This document shows positions 1-11,473 of a DNA stretch of 64,000 bases, in pieces; within the stretch, counting starts at the first letter, position 1, and each line of letters begins with the position of its first letter. Under the pieces are notes generated by a model, which worked only from the letters and a program-made list of their open reading frames with translations, had not been told where the DNA came from and made no database searches. The stretch spans positions 32,340,137-32,404,136 of the forward strand of contig NC_063450.1 of the NCBI RefSeq assembly GCF_020379485.1, in the 5' to 3' direction. The DNA is from Brassica napus. Lineage: Eukaryota > Streptophyta > Magnoliopsida > Brassicales > Brassicaceae. A program made the translations under genes and the position numbers.

Positions 1-3
1 CAA

Positions 4-3000
4 ATGAGTGAAGTTCATCTCACCATGCCCATAATTGATGCATTTATGCTGGTTCCACAATACAGCAAGTTCTTGAAAGATGCTGTAGAACAAAAGAAGA
101 AAGAGATGGAAGGGATGGTGATTCTTACTCATGAGTGCAGCGCCATTATTCAGAGACTGACTGTCCCAAGGAAGCTAGAAGACCCTGGTAGTTTCACCCT
201 GCCATGCGCCATTGGACCTTTGACATTTGAGAGATGTCTATGTGATTTGGGAGCAAGTGTCAGCCTCATGCCACTATCCATTGCCAAGAAGCTTGGGTTT
301 ACACAATATAAAAAGTGCAAGATCTCTTTGGTGCTAGCTGATCGATCTGTCAAGCTCCCCATTGGCATCCTAGAAGATCTTCCTGTCAAGATAGGAAATT
401 GTGAAGTGCCTACTGACTTTGTAGTGCTTGAGATGGATGAAGAGCCTAGAGATCCTTTGATCTTTGGAAGACCTTTCTTGGCAACTGCTGGAGCAATGGT
501 GAATGTGAGAGATGGCACAATTGATCTCCACCTTGAAAAAGATCACACTCTCCATTTTGATATCAAGGAGATGATGAAGAAGCCCACAACTCAAAGAGAA
601 ATATTCTACATTGATGAGATGGATGTCTTGGCTGATGATTTCCTTGAGGAGTTAGCGATTGAGGACTCTCTTCAACATGCCCTGACCATTGAAAGAGAGA
701 CCCAAATGATTGAAAACAAGGAGAGTGATGAGCTAGTAAGAAGGCTAGATGTTCACCTTGAGGAGGATGGAGAAGATGAGTTCATGGAGTTGCCACAAGT
801 GACTCAACATGCTGCCTCAGCAGACATTCAAGAGAACCTCCATGAAGCTGATTGGAGTGAGCTCAAGGCACCAAAAGTGGAGCTTAAACCTCTTCCCGAT
901 GGTGTAAGGTATGCTTTCCTTGGACCTAATGAGACATATCCTGTCATTGTGAGTAGTGAGCTGACTGAGAATGAATTGTCTATGCTTTTAAATGAACTTA
1001 AAAAGTATAGAAAAGCACTAGGATACTCACTTGATGACATTAAAGGAATCTCACCATCTTTGTGCATGCATAGGATACATCTAGAGGATGAATCTAAAAC
1101 TTCAATTGAACACCAAAGAAGATTAAATCCTAATTTGAAAGATGTTGTTAAAAAAGAGATAATCAAATTGTTAGATGCTGGTGTGATCTATCCTATCTCT
1201 GATAGCAATTGGGTTTCACCTGTGCATGTAGTTCCTAAAAAGGGTGGCATAACAGTTGTTAAGAACGAAAATGATGAGTTAATACCAACAAGAACAATAA
1301 CTGGACATAGGATGTGCATTGACTATCGAAAACTGAATGCAGCCTCTAGAAAGGATCATTTCCCTTTACCATTCATTGATCAGATGTTAGAGAGGCTAGC
1401 TAACCATCCCTATTATTGTTTCCTTGATGGATACTCTGGATTTTTCCAAATCCCTATACACCCAAATGACCAAGAGAAAACGACATTCACTTGTCCTTAT
1501 GGTACCTTTGCATATCGAAGGATGCCATTTGGACTGTGCAATGCACCAGCAACATTCCAAAGAGCAATGATGTCGATTTTCTCTGATCTTATTGAGGATG
1601 TAATGGAGGTGTTTATGGATGATTTTTCTGTATACGGTTCTTCGTTTGCTACTTGTTTGTCAAATCTTTGCAGGGTATTACAGAGATGTGAGGACACTAA
1701 CCTGGTGCTCAATTGGGAGAAGTGTCACTTCATGGTCAAGGAAGGGATTGTTCTTGGACACAAAGTTTCTGAGAAAGGAATTGAAGTGGACAAAGCCAAG
1801 ATAGATGTCATGGTTGGTCTAGCTCCACCAAGAACAGTGAAGGATATAAGAAGCTTCCTTGGCCATGCTGGTTTCTACAGAAGGTTCATCAAAGACTTCT
1901 CCAAAATAGCTAGACCATTGACCAAGCTGCTGTGCAAGGAGATCATCTTCAACTTTGATGAAGAATGCCTAGAAGCCTTTAAGAAGCTGAAGGAGGAGCT
2001 CACCAGTGCCCCAATAGTTCAACCACCAGATTGGAGTCTACCCTTCGAAATCATGTGCGACGCCAGTGACTATGCTGTGGGGGCAGTCTTGGGGCAAAAG
2101 AAGGACAAGAAGACACATGTGATCTACTATGCTAGTAGAACACTTGATGATGCCCAAATGAAGTATGCCACAACTGAGAAGGAGCTGTTGGCAATTGTCT
2201 ATGCCTTCGAGAAGTTCAGGAGCTACCTGGTAGGGTCTAAGGTCATTGTATACACTGATCATGCTGCACTACGACATCTACTAGCCAAGAAGGATGCCAA
2301 GCCAAGGCTGCTCAGATGGATATTAATACTACAAGAGTTTGATCTCGAAATCAAGGACAAGCCAGGAGTGGAGAATGGTGTAGCTGATCACCTTTCAAGA
2401 TTAAGAGTGGAGTGTGGGATTCCTATTGATGAGGGACTCCCTGAAGAGCAGATTATGGCTATAGAAGCAATGGTCACAGCTTGTGAGACTGGAAGGAAGA
2501 TTGAAGAAATGAAGGCAATTGATGAAACAGGCCCATGGTATGCTGATCTAGTGAACTACTTGGCATGTGGAAGGGAACCATTGAATCTGACAGGCTATGC
2601 AAGGAAGAAGTTCTTCAAGGATGTGAAGAGATACTACTGGGACGAGCCTTACCTCTACACTCTTTGCAAAGATCAAATCTATAGAAGAGTAGTAGCTCAA
2701 GAGGAGGTGGAAGGAATCCTCACACACTGCCATGGATCAGCCTATGGAGGTCACTTTGCCACCTTCAAGACTGTCTCCAAGGTGCTACAAGCAGGATTTT
2801 GGTGGCCCCATATGTTCAAAGACACACAAGAGTTTGTGTCAAGGTGTGACCCATGCCAAAGGAGAGGGAACATCACCAAGAGAAATGAGATGCCTCAAAA
2901 TCCTATCTTGGAAGTGGAAGTGTTTGATGTGTGGGGCATTGACTTCATGGGACCATTCCCATCTTCCTATGGTAATGAATACATTCTTGTTGCTGTGGAT

Positions 3001-3825
3001 TATGTCTCCAAATGGGTGGAAGCTATAGCCAGCCCAACCAATGATGCTAAGGTTGTCCTCAAGATGTTCAAGAGCATTATCTTCCCAAGGTTTGGAGTCC
3101 CAAGAGTTGTGATCAGTGATGGAGGCACCCACTTCATCAACAAACTTTTTGAGAACCTTCTTAAGAAGAATGGTGTCAAGCACAAGGTGGCAACTGCTTA
3201 TCATCCCCAAACAAGTGGCCAAGTTGAGATTTCCAACAGGGAGATAAAGTCCATTTTGGAGAAGACTGTGGGGACAACAAGGAAGGATTGGTCTACAAAG
3301 CTTGATGATGCACTTTGGGCCTATAGGACTGCTTTCAAGACACCCTTGGGAACCACTCCCTTCAATCTTGTCTATGGGAAAGCTTGCCATCTGCCAGTGG
3401 AGCTTGAGTACAAGGCATTATGGGCTGTTAAGATGCTGAACTTTGACATCAAGAGTGCCAAAGAGAAAAGACTTTTCCAACTCCATGAGCTTGATGAGAT
3501 TCGACTTGATGCTTTTGAGAACTCAAGGATTTACAAAGAAAAGACCAAGGCATTCCATGACAAGAAGATCCTGAAGAGGGAGTTCAACATTGGAGATCAA
3601 GTGTTGCTCTTCAACTCTCGATTGAAGTTGTTCCCTGGAAAACTTAAGTCAAGATGGTCCGGCCCTTTCAAGATCAAAGAAGTGAGGCCATATGGAGCAA
3701 TTGTGCTTTGGAACAAGACCGGTGGGGACTTTACAGTGAATGGCCAAAGAGTCAAGCTGTACATGGCGGCCACACCTGAGAAGGAAGGAACCTCGGTTCC
3801 ACTTACCGATCCCAAACCAGCCTAA
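4..3825 (+). CDS. Retrotransposon pol polyprotein (protease-RT-RNase H-integrase)
   Basis: A 1,273-residue open frame that runs to the window edge, so the true N-terminus (gag or gag-pol) is missing and the ATG at 4 need not be the start. Aspartic protease: DLGAS at residues 81-85, followed downstream by the flap-side motif IFGRPFL. Reverse transcriptase: catalytic FMDD at 537-540. RNase H: CDAS with D686, then EKELLAI and YTDHAALR. Integrase: an HHCC zinc finger ending CDPCQRRG, then the catalytic triad D980, D1039 and E1075, with 58 and 35 residues between them. A GPY/F-like C-terminal module ([11 protein letters not shown]) follows. The protein copies element RNA to DNA and inserts it in the genome. 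No stop or frameshift was seen, unlike every other retroelement frame here. Confidence 0.93.
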   Translation: MSEVHLTMPIIDAFMLVPQYSKFLKDAVEQKKKEMEGMVILTHECSAIIQRLTVPRKLEDPGSFTLPCAIGPLTFERCLCDLGASVSLMPLSIAKKLGFTQYKKCKISLVLADRSVKLPIGILEDLPVKIGNCEVPTDFVVLEMDEEPRDPLIFGRPFLATAGAMVNVRDGTIDLHLEKDHTLHFDIKEMMKKPTTQREIFYIDEMDVLADDFLEELAIEDSLQHALTIERETQMIENKESDELVRRLDVHLEEDGEDEFMELPQVTQHAASADIQENLHEADWSELKAPKVELKPLPDGVRYAFLGPNETYPVIVSSELTENELSMLLNELKKYRKALGYSLDDIKGISPSLCMHRIHLEDESKTSIEHQRRLNPNLKDVVKKEIIKLLDAGVIYPISDSNWVSPVHVVPKKGGITVVKNENDELIPTRTITGHRMCIDYRKLNAASRKDHFPLPFIDQMLERLANHPYYCFLDGYSGFFQIPIHPNDQEKTTFTCPYGTFAYRRMPFGLCNAPATFQRAMMSIFSDLIEDVMEVFMDDFSVYGSSFATCLSNLCRVLQRCEDTNLVLNWEKCHFMVKEGIVLGHKVSEKGIEVDKAKIDVMVGLAPPRTVKDIRSFLGHAGFYRRFIKDFSKIARPLTKLLCKEIIFNFDEECLEAFKKLKEELTSAPIVQPPDWSLPFEIMCDASDYAVGAVLGQKKDKKTHVIYYASRTLDDAQMKYATTEKELLAIVYAFEKFRSYLVGSKVIVYTDHAALRHLLAKKDAKPRLLRWILILQEFDLEIKDKPGVENGVADHLSRLRVECGIPIDEGLPEEQIMAIEAMVTACETGRKIEEMKAIDETGPWYADLVNYLACGREPLNLTGYARKKFFKDVKRYYWDEPYLYTLCKDQIYRRVVAQEEVEGILTHCHGSAYGGHFATFKTVSKVLQAGFWWPHMFKDTQEFVSRCDPCQRRGNITKRNEMPQNPILEVEVFDVWGIDFMGPFPSSYGNEYILVAVDYVSKWVEAIASPTNDAKVVLKMFKSIIFPRFGVPRVVISDGGTHFINKLFENLLKKNGVKHKVATAYHPQTSGQVEISNREIKSILEKTVGTTRKDWSTKLDDALWAYRTAFKTPLGTTPFNLVYGKACHLPVELEYKALWAVKMLNFDIKSAKEKRLFQLHELDEIRLDAFENSRIYKEKTKAFHDKKILKREFNIGDQVLLFNSRLKLFPGKLKSRWSGPFKIKEVRPYGAIVLWNKTGGDFTVNGQRVKLYMAATPEKEGTSVPLTDPKPA

Positions 3826-5570
3826 ACCAAAAAGGGGTAGTCAAGCTAGAGACTTAAAACAAGCTCACTTGGGAGGAAGTCCCACATCTATCCCTATATA
3901 TATTACTGTTTAACTTGTGTGGTTTTTCTTTTGTGTGTTTGATAAGTGTGTTTAAAATTTTCAGGTGATTCTCCACTTAATCAAAGAAGAAAGATGGCCA
4001 TCCAGCAAACCTACAAGTGTTAAAATTATTCAACTCCATCTAGCAACTCCAAGCTAAGTGTCTCTACAACCATTGGAAATATATAGTTTTCATGTTTGTT
4101 TCTTCTAGACCTCTTCTTTCACCTTGCTCTCACACAAGAGACTGTGTGAAGTAAGTGTGGGGGGGAGAGTCTACTTATCTCACATGTTTTCTGTTTTGTT
4201 TACTTGTCATAAGCATTGCATATCCATTTGCATAGAAAATCCATAAAAATTTGCAAAATTCCAAAAATTACAAAAAAAAAAACATTTAGTTATATCATTT
4301 GCATCTTTAGGTTTGAGTCTAGATCATATAGAATGCATAGGTAAAATCCTTACAAAGGACTCATGCAATGAACTCATTGTTGATACCCTTTTGAATCATA
4401 ATAAGTAGCTTGAGCTTCTTCTGAATTTCTTGTAGACTTCGAGCCTTGAAAACTCCTCTTAAGACTCATTGAATCTTACTCTTTGAAACCAACTCCGATC
4501 TTAGTTGACTTAAATGAACTTAATGCTTCTTGCTTATGGTCTCTTGAGTACTAAATCATGGCTTTACACACACTTGAGCTTGTATAAACCGTTTTACCAA
4601 TCTTTTTGACAACTCAAGTGGTAGTCCATACCCTAAACCCTTCCCTTCTTTCAAACCATCATTAATTGTTGAGTGAGGTCTTTTTGTGAAAGCTTGTCAT
4701 GTGCAAAATCTTGAAAGTATTAGGAGCGACATTGATTTGTTCTCATCTCTTGCTAGCATTAGGACCTCTTTTGGGCTAGCATCTAGGATGGTGGTTGGAA
4801 TGATGTGCTTTAATTATTTTGATCTTGGGGATTGAATTGGGAAAGATTATGTAAAGGAAATGAATCAAAAAGTGTGTCTAAAACAACTAAAAAAAAAAAA
4901 AATTAAGAAGATAGCTCAGATTGTGTCAATAAAAACCCCAAAAAGAAAAAAAAAAAAGAATGGGGAAAAGAAAATTTTGAGCTAAGATACATAGTTGTTA
5001 AGACAAAGAAAAGAAAAGAGTGTTCATTGGGTAAGAGATGAAAATGGGTGTATATTTGGGATTTGAGATGAAGAAAAGAAAGGGTAGAACTTAAAAATTG
5101 TCTAGGAAAATGGTAGAATGATGAGAACCGATTTATGTATGCATTAATTGCTTCTTTTCTTAGATAAATTTTGCATAATGATCAAGCTCCTATTCTTGAG
5201 TGTAAGTCACCATAGCAAAAAGTATTTGGACCCTTCTCATTCTTCACATTAAGCCATTTTTTCTCACCAAACCAAATGATTTGGACCAATTGGCAATTTG
5301 CGAGAATTCACTTATGATATTTCTTATTGAATGTGAGAGTTGGTTGATTTGAGGATTCATGATAATGAGTTAAAAGATCAAAGGAATTGATAGGCCTAGA
5401 GAAGTTAGAGCTAATAAAAACATTTTGCTCTTGCTATTTGGTATGATTTTGTAAGGATATCACAACGATGGCATTGAAGAGTTTCTTAAGGTCATGAATT
5501 TCCATGTGTGTATTGAAACATCACTTCCCATGTTCTTGAAAGTTTACTTGAGGACAAGTAAAGGACTAGT
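3826..5570 (+). other. Non-coding 3' internal region of the retrotransposon
   Basis: About 1.75 kb between the pol stop and the polypurine tract. No frame of meaningful length was found on either strand. It has A-runs near 4270 and 4890-4960 and a G-rich purine tract at 4155-4169 that resembles the true polypurine tract just before the LTR. Athila elements often carry an env-like frame or its remains here; none was recognised. Confidence 0.7.
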
Positions 5571-5580
5571 GTGGGGGAGT
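5571..5580 (+). promoter_or_regulatory. Polypurine tract for plus-strand priming
   Basis: The G-rich purine sequence GTGGGGGAGT lies immediately before the LTR 5' end TGATGTG. Its position is that of the RNase H-resistant primer for plus-strand DNA synthesis, and it fixes the LTR start at 5581. Confidence 0.8.
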
Positions 5581-7259
5581 TGATGTGTTGTGATTTTGCA
5601 TAGTTTTAGCTTTGTTATTTCATATATATTCATGCATTAACCTTACATTTATTTGCATTTAGAGTCTATTGCATGTACATTTGCATCTTGTAGGTGTTGG
5701 ATGAATTGTTTGGAGTTTTGGAGGTGATTAGAGCACAAAAGGAGCTTTCGAGGAGTCTTGAACCGAACGTGTGAAAGACAAGCATGGATGAAGGTCTTAA
5801 AGATATCTTTTGAAACTTGTCTTTTGGGAAGACATGGTAAATTGAGTTAGCTTTACAATGGAGGTGGTTTCAAGTCGTTTGGAGCTGTATTGAGGGATTT
5901 ATGATCAAAATACTACACACATATCAGTATGACATTCCTAGCGGCCACCCTAGCAACATCAACAATAGCCTTCGAATTTTAAGCCTTTAGACTCATTTTT
6001 ATTCACTTAAAACCTATAAAACTCATTACTATTCATTATTCTTCTTATTTTTGGTATTCTAAAGGTGTGTGCAACATGGAGAAAGTGGAGAAAACTTTAA
6101 TGAGTGAGTTTTATCTCTTTAAAGCTTGCAACATGGGGGATGGGTTGTCTATCATGAGTTTGGTGGTTCTTTTGGCCTAACTTTCTCTACCTTTTCTGAA
6201 GAGGCAAGACTACTTTGGCCATATGAAGGGGCAAAAGGTGTTCTATAATGGAAGAAAGTGGAGAATAACTTTTATGAGTGTGTTTTATGCTTTATGCTTT
6301 CACATGATGGATGTGTTGTCATCCTCCTTTACTTAGGCTATAAAAGAGACTGCAAGGGGAAGGAGGAAGACACAATACACAGAGTACAATACAACAAAGA
6401 GTAGAGAGTGAAAGTTTTATAGTTTCATATTTTGTATTTTGAGAGTTTGAGAAAAAACATTTGTTCTTGGAGTGTTCTTGAAGTTTATGTTATAAAGTCT
6501 TGTTTTCCTTTAGCCATTCTCTTCATCTAATTTCTGTTTTTTTGTTTTCATATATCATATCATCTTGGTTATGCTTCTATCCATCATGGGATTAAGTGTA
6601 AACAAGATGATTAGTGAGTAATCACCCTTAGGATCAATGGGTTAGGTAGATTAATGGGTGATTAGGGAAGAGTTAAGGTGTTCTAATGCTTAAATGCTTA
6701 GATTTCTATGCTTACTAAGTATTCTTAATGCTAGATTAATTTTGGCCATTTTAATTTAGATTCTAAGTGTTTGTAGGGCATCGAAAGTGTTTGCATAATG
6801 CTTGAATGGACCTAGTAAAGCTCTAGCTTGAATAACCAAGGAATTGTTGTTAGGATTGCTAGATGGTTAGTAGACTAGAACTTAATGTATGTTTGAGTGA
6901 ACAAAACGAACGGAAGTTGATGTTTAGTTCATAATTGCATAAGGGTTTCTACCACGGGAGTGGATTAATCTAAATTGAATGAAATCTAGACCTATAGAAA
7001 GTTAAGATTATTTGAAGTTAGACGCCTTGATTTAGAACTATCACCTTGAAATCAATTGCCTATATACCCATTGGTTCTTCTTTGTTATATTTGAATTAAA
7101 ACTCAAGTTATTTCGCACTATTACTTGTTACAAACAAACATCATTTGATTGCACTTAGATTGAGATAAATGGCTTGCATTCTTAGTGCTTAGAATCACTA
7201 GAGATTGGATTGACATCTTAAGTACTACAACACTTAAGGATTAAACTTATCTTTTATCA
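5581..7259 (+). repeat. 3' LTR of the Athila-like element
   Basis: Starts TGATGTG directly after the polypurine tract and ends TTTTATCA, giving TGAT...ATCA ends. A TATA box TATAAAAG is at 6339-6346, so U3 is about 790 bp and transcription should start near 6370. U3 holds a diverged direct repeat of about 170 bp (around 6065-6180 and 6235-6350), each copy containing GAAAGTGGAGAA and a TTTTAT-rich stretch. The target duplication cannot be confirmed because the 5' LTR is outside the window. Confidence 0.85.
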
Positions 7260-8013
7260 GTTTCCCTCATAGCATTGGCTTTGGGGATCAAACTTTTGGA
7301 AGTTATTTCAATGACAAAAAAAAAAAATCCTAAATTTAATCTGTCAAGTTAAGTTAATTTGTTGTCAGAAAATAAAATAAAAATTTCTATCGGATCTCAA
7401 TTAAATTTGTCGAACATCATGTACGTAAGTCAGTGGAAAATATATCTATGCAATCCTATATTAATTTTTCAAAATTAAGTATTTAAAATTAAGTATATAT
7501 GTAGCCAAAAAAATGAAATCCAACGAATCTTAATTAAATAATAAAAATAAATAGATTTTTGGTTAAATATTAAAATTTTAATAAGGAACCGCTAGTTGCA
7601 AAGAAGGAGAAAATCGCAGATAAAAAAAAGAGAGAAGAAACAAGAAAAGAAGAAAATGAAATAAAAAACTTTTGGCAGCTCTCTTTTATTAGATTAGGTT
7701 AAGGAAGAAAAGGGTAAATATGTAATTGTATTAATTTACGAATTAAAAAAATCAATTTATAAATAAAATTAGACATGGTCCTTTGAAGATTGCTCCTTGA
7801 GATATAGGGCTAGGAAAGATAATGTTCCGTTGGTGTCTCGAGCTTTCATCCAACGAGAAGACGATGGCCAAGACACAGCAAGGGAGAGGTGATGATGGAG
7901 GTTTCTGCTGATGGAGAAGGTTGATCGGTACTCTATGGTGGAAGGTCGCATATCGAGTTAGCCATGTCGATGGAGGTGAAGCTAGGGAAACAGAGGGCTC
8001 ACCGCGAGTTGAG
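7260..8013. other. Intergenic, no gene recognised
   Basis: AT-rich up to about 7750, then a more GC-balanced stretch (7770-8013) that reads on across the solo LTR insertion at 11474. Short frames at 7752-8018 (minus) show no recognisable domain. They may be remains of an older element or gene edge; no function is assigned. Confidence 0.5.
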
Positions 8014-8018
8014 AGCAC
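8014..8018. repeat. Left target site duplication AGCAC
   Basis: AGCAC here and at 11469-11473 exactly brackets the solo LTR, the 5-bp duplication expected for Ty3/Gypsy integration. Confidence 0.85.
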
Positions 8019-8947
8019 TGATAAGGACTTTATTTAAATCCAAGTATCGAATCAATGTAGTATTTAAGAGTCAATCCAATTCTAAATGGTTTCAATGCAA
8101 AGATAATACAGGTTCATACTTAATCTAAGTGCGCTCAGTGTAATGAAGCGATATGATTTAACTAACAAGACTCTAAGACAATAAATTAACAAACTTTCAA
8201 GCAATAGGATAAAGGAGGACTCATGAGTCTAGGAATTTGACTTCAGATTATTAAACTTCAATCTAGAATGGCAAGGTATCAATCAACATATTCCCTTAAG
8301 TCTAGACAACAAGGCTAAACAAGTTCTTTGTCAAGATAAATGTTCATTTAGTTTCATTGATCAAACATCAAATGCCTTTGGTTTGTGTCATTCAAGTAAT
8401 CGTTAAGAGTGGGTCTATTAACTATCTAAGCTCTCCTAACATCAAATGCCTTTGGTTAAGCTAGCAAAGAGCAAGTTGAGTTGGCTCAGACATTTCATCA
8501 AACACCTCCCGGGCAATGAAATGTCTAGAGTTCTAATCTAAAGAGGTCAACTCTAAACTAGCATTAAGATTACTCAAACAAGCAATTGAATAGATTAATA
8601 TAACTCTAAACACCCTAGATCATCATTTAATTATCCTAATCATCCTAACCCATGAATCCAAATATGACTACTCACTCAAAATCATTGGTTGATTTAAGAC
8701 CAAACATGATTAATGATCAAGGTAATCAAGCAAACACAAAAGAAATAGATCAAGATTAAATCTTTATCTCCAAAATGGTTTTTTATTTGATAAATAACAA
8801 GATATCCTTCTAAAATTCGGTTTACAATATATTTATACTAGCTTAAAAACACAAGGATAAAATGGAAAATGATCTGTTTCGGATGACGGCCTCGACCATC
8901 TCTAGCCCGCGAAGTAAGCCCGCGAAATCAAGTACTTCGATCGCGAC

Positions 8948-10605
8948 TAGGCCTGGGCATAATATCCGTAACCCAAAATCCGAACCGAACCCGAACCAAA
9001 AAACCCGATCCGTATCCGGTCCGAAATGTAAAAAATATCTGAATGGATCTTGTAAGGTGGTACAAAACATATCCGAACCCGAAGTGTTATTAAACGACCT
9101 AGAACGGATAACCCGAAAACCAAAAAATCCGAAAAAATATCCGAAGAAACCGATCCGAATGTCCCAAATAATATACAACTAGGTTAAGACCCGCACCTTG
9201 CGCGGGATCAACATTATATATAAAAATTATTTTATGTATTAAATATTTTTACATATTATAAAATAATTAATATATATTAAATAATTAAAGTTCAATAACT
9301 ATTAAATATACAATTAAATTGGTGCGAACATATAAATTAATTTTATTAATCCAAAAAATATTTTTTTTATATTTGATAAGATATGTAATTAAATTTAAAT
9401 GATACTAACATAAATAATATATTTTAGTATATTTTTAATATTAATATTTATTAAATGATGATTTCTACTCATATAGTTTTTTCGATCATTTATCTTTTTT
9501 ATAGAAAAAAATTTAAATTACTGATAACAAAATTTTCATTGTGGGATTAATAGTTTTAGTAATTTATAATTAAAAAAAAAAGTTGTCAATGATCGTTCAA
9601 AACTTTTATCAAAAAAATTGTTCAAAGTAAATTTTGAAACTAAAATATTGTATTTTATATAGTTTATAGTTTAATTTAAAATGATATATATATATCAATC
9701 TTAATAATTAATTAAATTAGACTTTTTACTTATATAATTTTTGTATTCATTTGTATTTTGTCATAACAAAATTTTTAAACCATGGATCATAAAATTTGAA
9801 TGTGAGACTCTTAACAGTTTTTGTAATTTATAGCCGTTTGTAAAAATTCAAAATATAACATATACATAAAAATCTAAATTTTTATTATATGGTTATTGTG
9901 GTTGTTTAATTTATTTAATAGTTTAAAATTAAACAAATATGATAGAAGATATACTATTTTTTTATCAAATCTTTATTATTCAAAATCATTAATTGCCATA
10001 TATACTTTAGCCACATTAGGCAATTCCGTAAATTTTATTTAAGGAAATAATAAAGTACATTAATGATGAATTTATTGTTAGTTTAATAAAAATCTTATTA
10101 TATAATTAGATGGACCAACATAATTCTCTAATGATTCTAAGAATCATTCTAGTGATGACATGTGGCTACAAAAAGAAGTTGTAATGCTTCTCAAATAATA
10201 TATATGGGATATAATTATATGAAACATGAATATATACTTCAAATATTCAATTTCATATTTATTTTGATATGTTATCTAACAATAAGTATTTAAAATTTAA
10301 ATAACTACTTTAAATACTTAATTATATATAAATAAATATATATTTCCTATGTTTTACTTTTAAATTTTAGATTTTATTTCGGGTATATCCAAACCGATCC
10401 GATATAACCCGAATCCGAATGATATATGATTACTTTATGGGTTCTATGATGTGATACAAAACCGACCTGAACCCGATGTGTTATATCCGAACCCGACCTG
10501 TACTTGCAAATTTACTAGAATAGGACCTAGGAGGTGTTATAAAAGAGAACCGAAATCTAAAAAATCCGATCCAAACGCCAACGGGTACCCAAACATCCAG
10601 GCCTA
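8948..10605. mobile_element. hAT-like non-autonomous element, itself interrupted by a Helitron
   Basis: The left end starts TAGGCCTGG and the right end is its inverse CCAGGCCTA. The flanks are ATCGCGAC (8940-8947) and ATCGCTAC (10606-10613), an 8-bp target duplication with one mismatch. Both arms carry runs of CCGAACCC/ATCCGAA-type sequence common in plant hAT elements. Without the nested Helitron it is about 627 bp and has no transposase. Short frames across it (for example 8862-9182) are chance products of the repeats. Confidence 0.82.
9179..10209 (-). mobile_element. Non-autonomous Helitron, copy 1
   Basis: The minus-strand 3' end is at 9179: a hairpin with arms CCCGC and GCGGG (plus-strand 9190-9208), then CTAG, followed by T. 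The 5' end on the minus strand starts TCCCATATATATT at 10209 and is preceded by A, so insertion was between A and T without a target duplication, as for Helitrons. It is 1,031 bp, AT-rich and non-coding. The copy at 23314-24339 belongs to the same family: both share AGATGGACCAAC and a GATTCTAAGAAT-type palindrome about 100 bp from the 5' end. Confidence 0.85.
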
Positions 10606-11468
10606 ATCGCTACCCACACATCCCGCGGTATCACCTCGCGAAATGGCCTGGTCGGATTCATCGTAACACGGCCGCGGCCTGCCTTCACCTGCGACGTCTA
10701 CCCGCGGTTCTCCCTGGAGCTCTCTGCCACGAATCCGCGGTGAAGCTCATCCCGTGTCTGTGGTCCGGGTCCGCTTCTTCCCATGCTCGAGTCTCTGCCA
10801 TGTTTCCGCGGTCGCAACCAACCCGCTGTGTGAGTCCGCGGCGTCTCTCCTATCCACCGCAGCCAAGCTCAGCCCGTGTCGTCAACCAGTCGTGCTCCAC
10901 CACAAGATCTCTGGTCCAAGTCGTCTCTCCTCTGCCAAGCTCAAACCAAGCCGTAAATCTACTTCGTCTTTGTCCTAGTCATCTTCGCCGTGCTCAGTCG
11001 TCATGCTCAGCTCTGTCATGGTCGTGCTCTCAGCTTCACTCCGTCGTCGGGGAAGTCGCAGTCTTCTCGTAGCGGAGGAACCACGAAGCAACATTGGTGG
11101 ATTTTGGACTTTTTACACATCTGGCCCTTTATCTTTTCGCTATGTATGATGTGACCCCAAAACTATTAAATTTACAGACAAGTCCTCTCGAATCACCCCC
11201 AAACTTTAAGATGCGCAGACCAGACCTTCTATAATTTCACAATGGGTCTCTCGTCTCTTGATGGTTTTCAAATCGCCCATAACCTTTATAAATTGTAAGA
11301 ATGACCTCACGATTTAGCCCCAAACTTCTCATGTGTGCACTTTACTACTTTAGCCCCTATTATATGCAATTATGAATGTAAATGCAATATGTACACCTAA
11401 TATGCAATTTAAATGATCAATATGAGATAAATTGAAATGCTAAAAGTCACTAAAAACACTATATATCA

Positions 11469-11473
11469 AGCAC
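11469..11473. repeat. Right target site duplication AGCAC
   Basis: Matches 8014-8018 exactly and closes the solo LTR insertion. Confidence 0.85.

Larger units (their letters stand above)
1..7259 (+). mobile_element. Athila-like Ty3/Gypsy LTR retrotransposon, 3' part
   Basis: The 3' portion of an LTR retrotransposon whose 5' LTR and gag lie outside the window. Seen in order: an uninterrupted pol frame, about 1.75 kb of non-coding internal DNA, a G-rich polypurine tract ending at 5580, and a 3' LTR at 5581-7259. The domain order protease-RT-RNase H-integrase is that of Ty3/Gypsy. The protease active-site variant DLGAS, the long non-coding stretch after pol and the long LTR bounded by TGAT...ATCA fit the Athila lineage. 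No env-like frame was found after pol. The intact pol argues for a fairly young insertion; the 5' LTR, needed for dating, is not visible. Confidence 0.88.
8019..11468 (-). mobile_element. Solo LTR (Athila-like), interrupted by a hAT element and a Helitron
   Basis: On the plus strand it begins TGATAAGG and ends TATATCA and is flanked by a perfect 5-bp duplication, AGCAC. Read on the minus strand, its R/U5 side (8019-8900) resembles the LTR at 5581-7259; for example, both carry a conserved stretch around AGCTT...AACCAA...GTTAGGA. No internal retroelement sequence exists, so it is a solo LTR left by LTR-LTR recombination. Without the nested 1,658-bp insert and its 8-bp duplication the LTR is about 1,784 bp. 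Its U3 region (10614-11100) is GC-rich with repeated CCGCGG motifs. Confidence 0.85.

Noticed and set aside
150..3815. Minus-strand frames of 61-183 codons opposite pol
   Set aside because: Shadows of the conserved pol frame; no motifs of their own.
8862..9182. 106-codon plus-strand frame and its 111-codon minus-strand partner
   Set aside because: Both read the CCGAACCC/ATCCGAA-rich arm of the hAT-like element and contain its end sequences; no domain.
10740..11072. 110-codon Ser/Arg-rich frame
   Set aside because: Lies in the GC-rich U3 part of the minus-strand solo LTR; composition bias explains the lack of stops.
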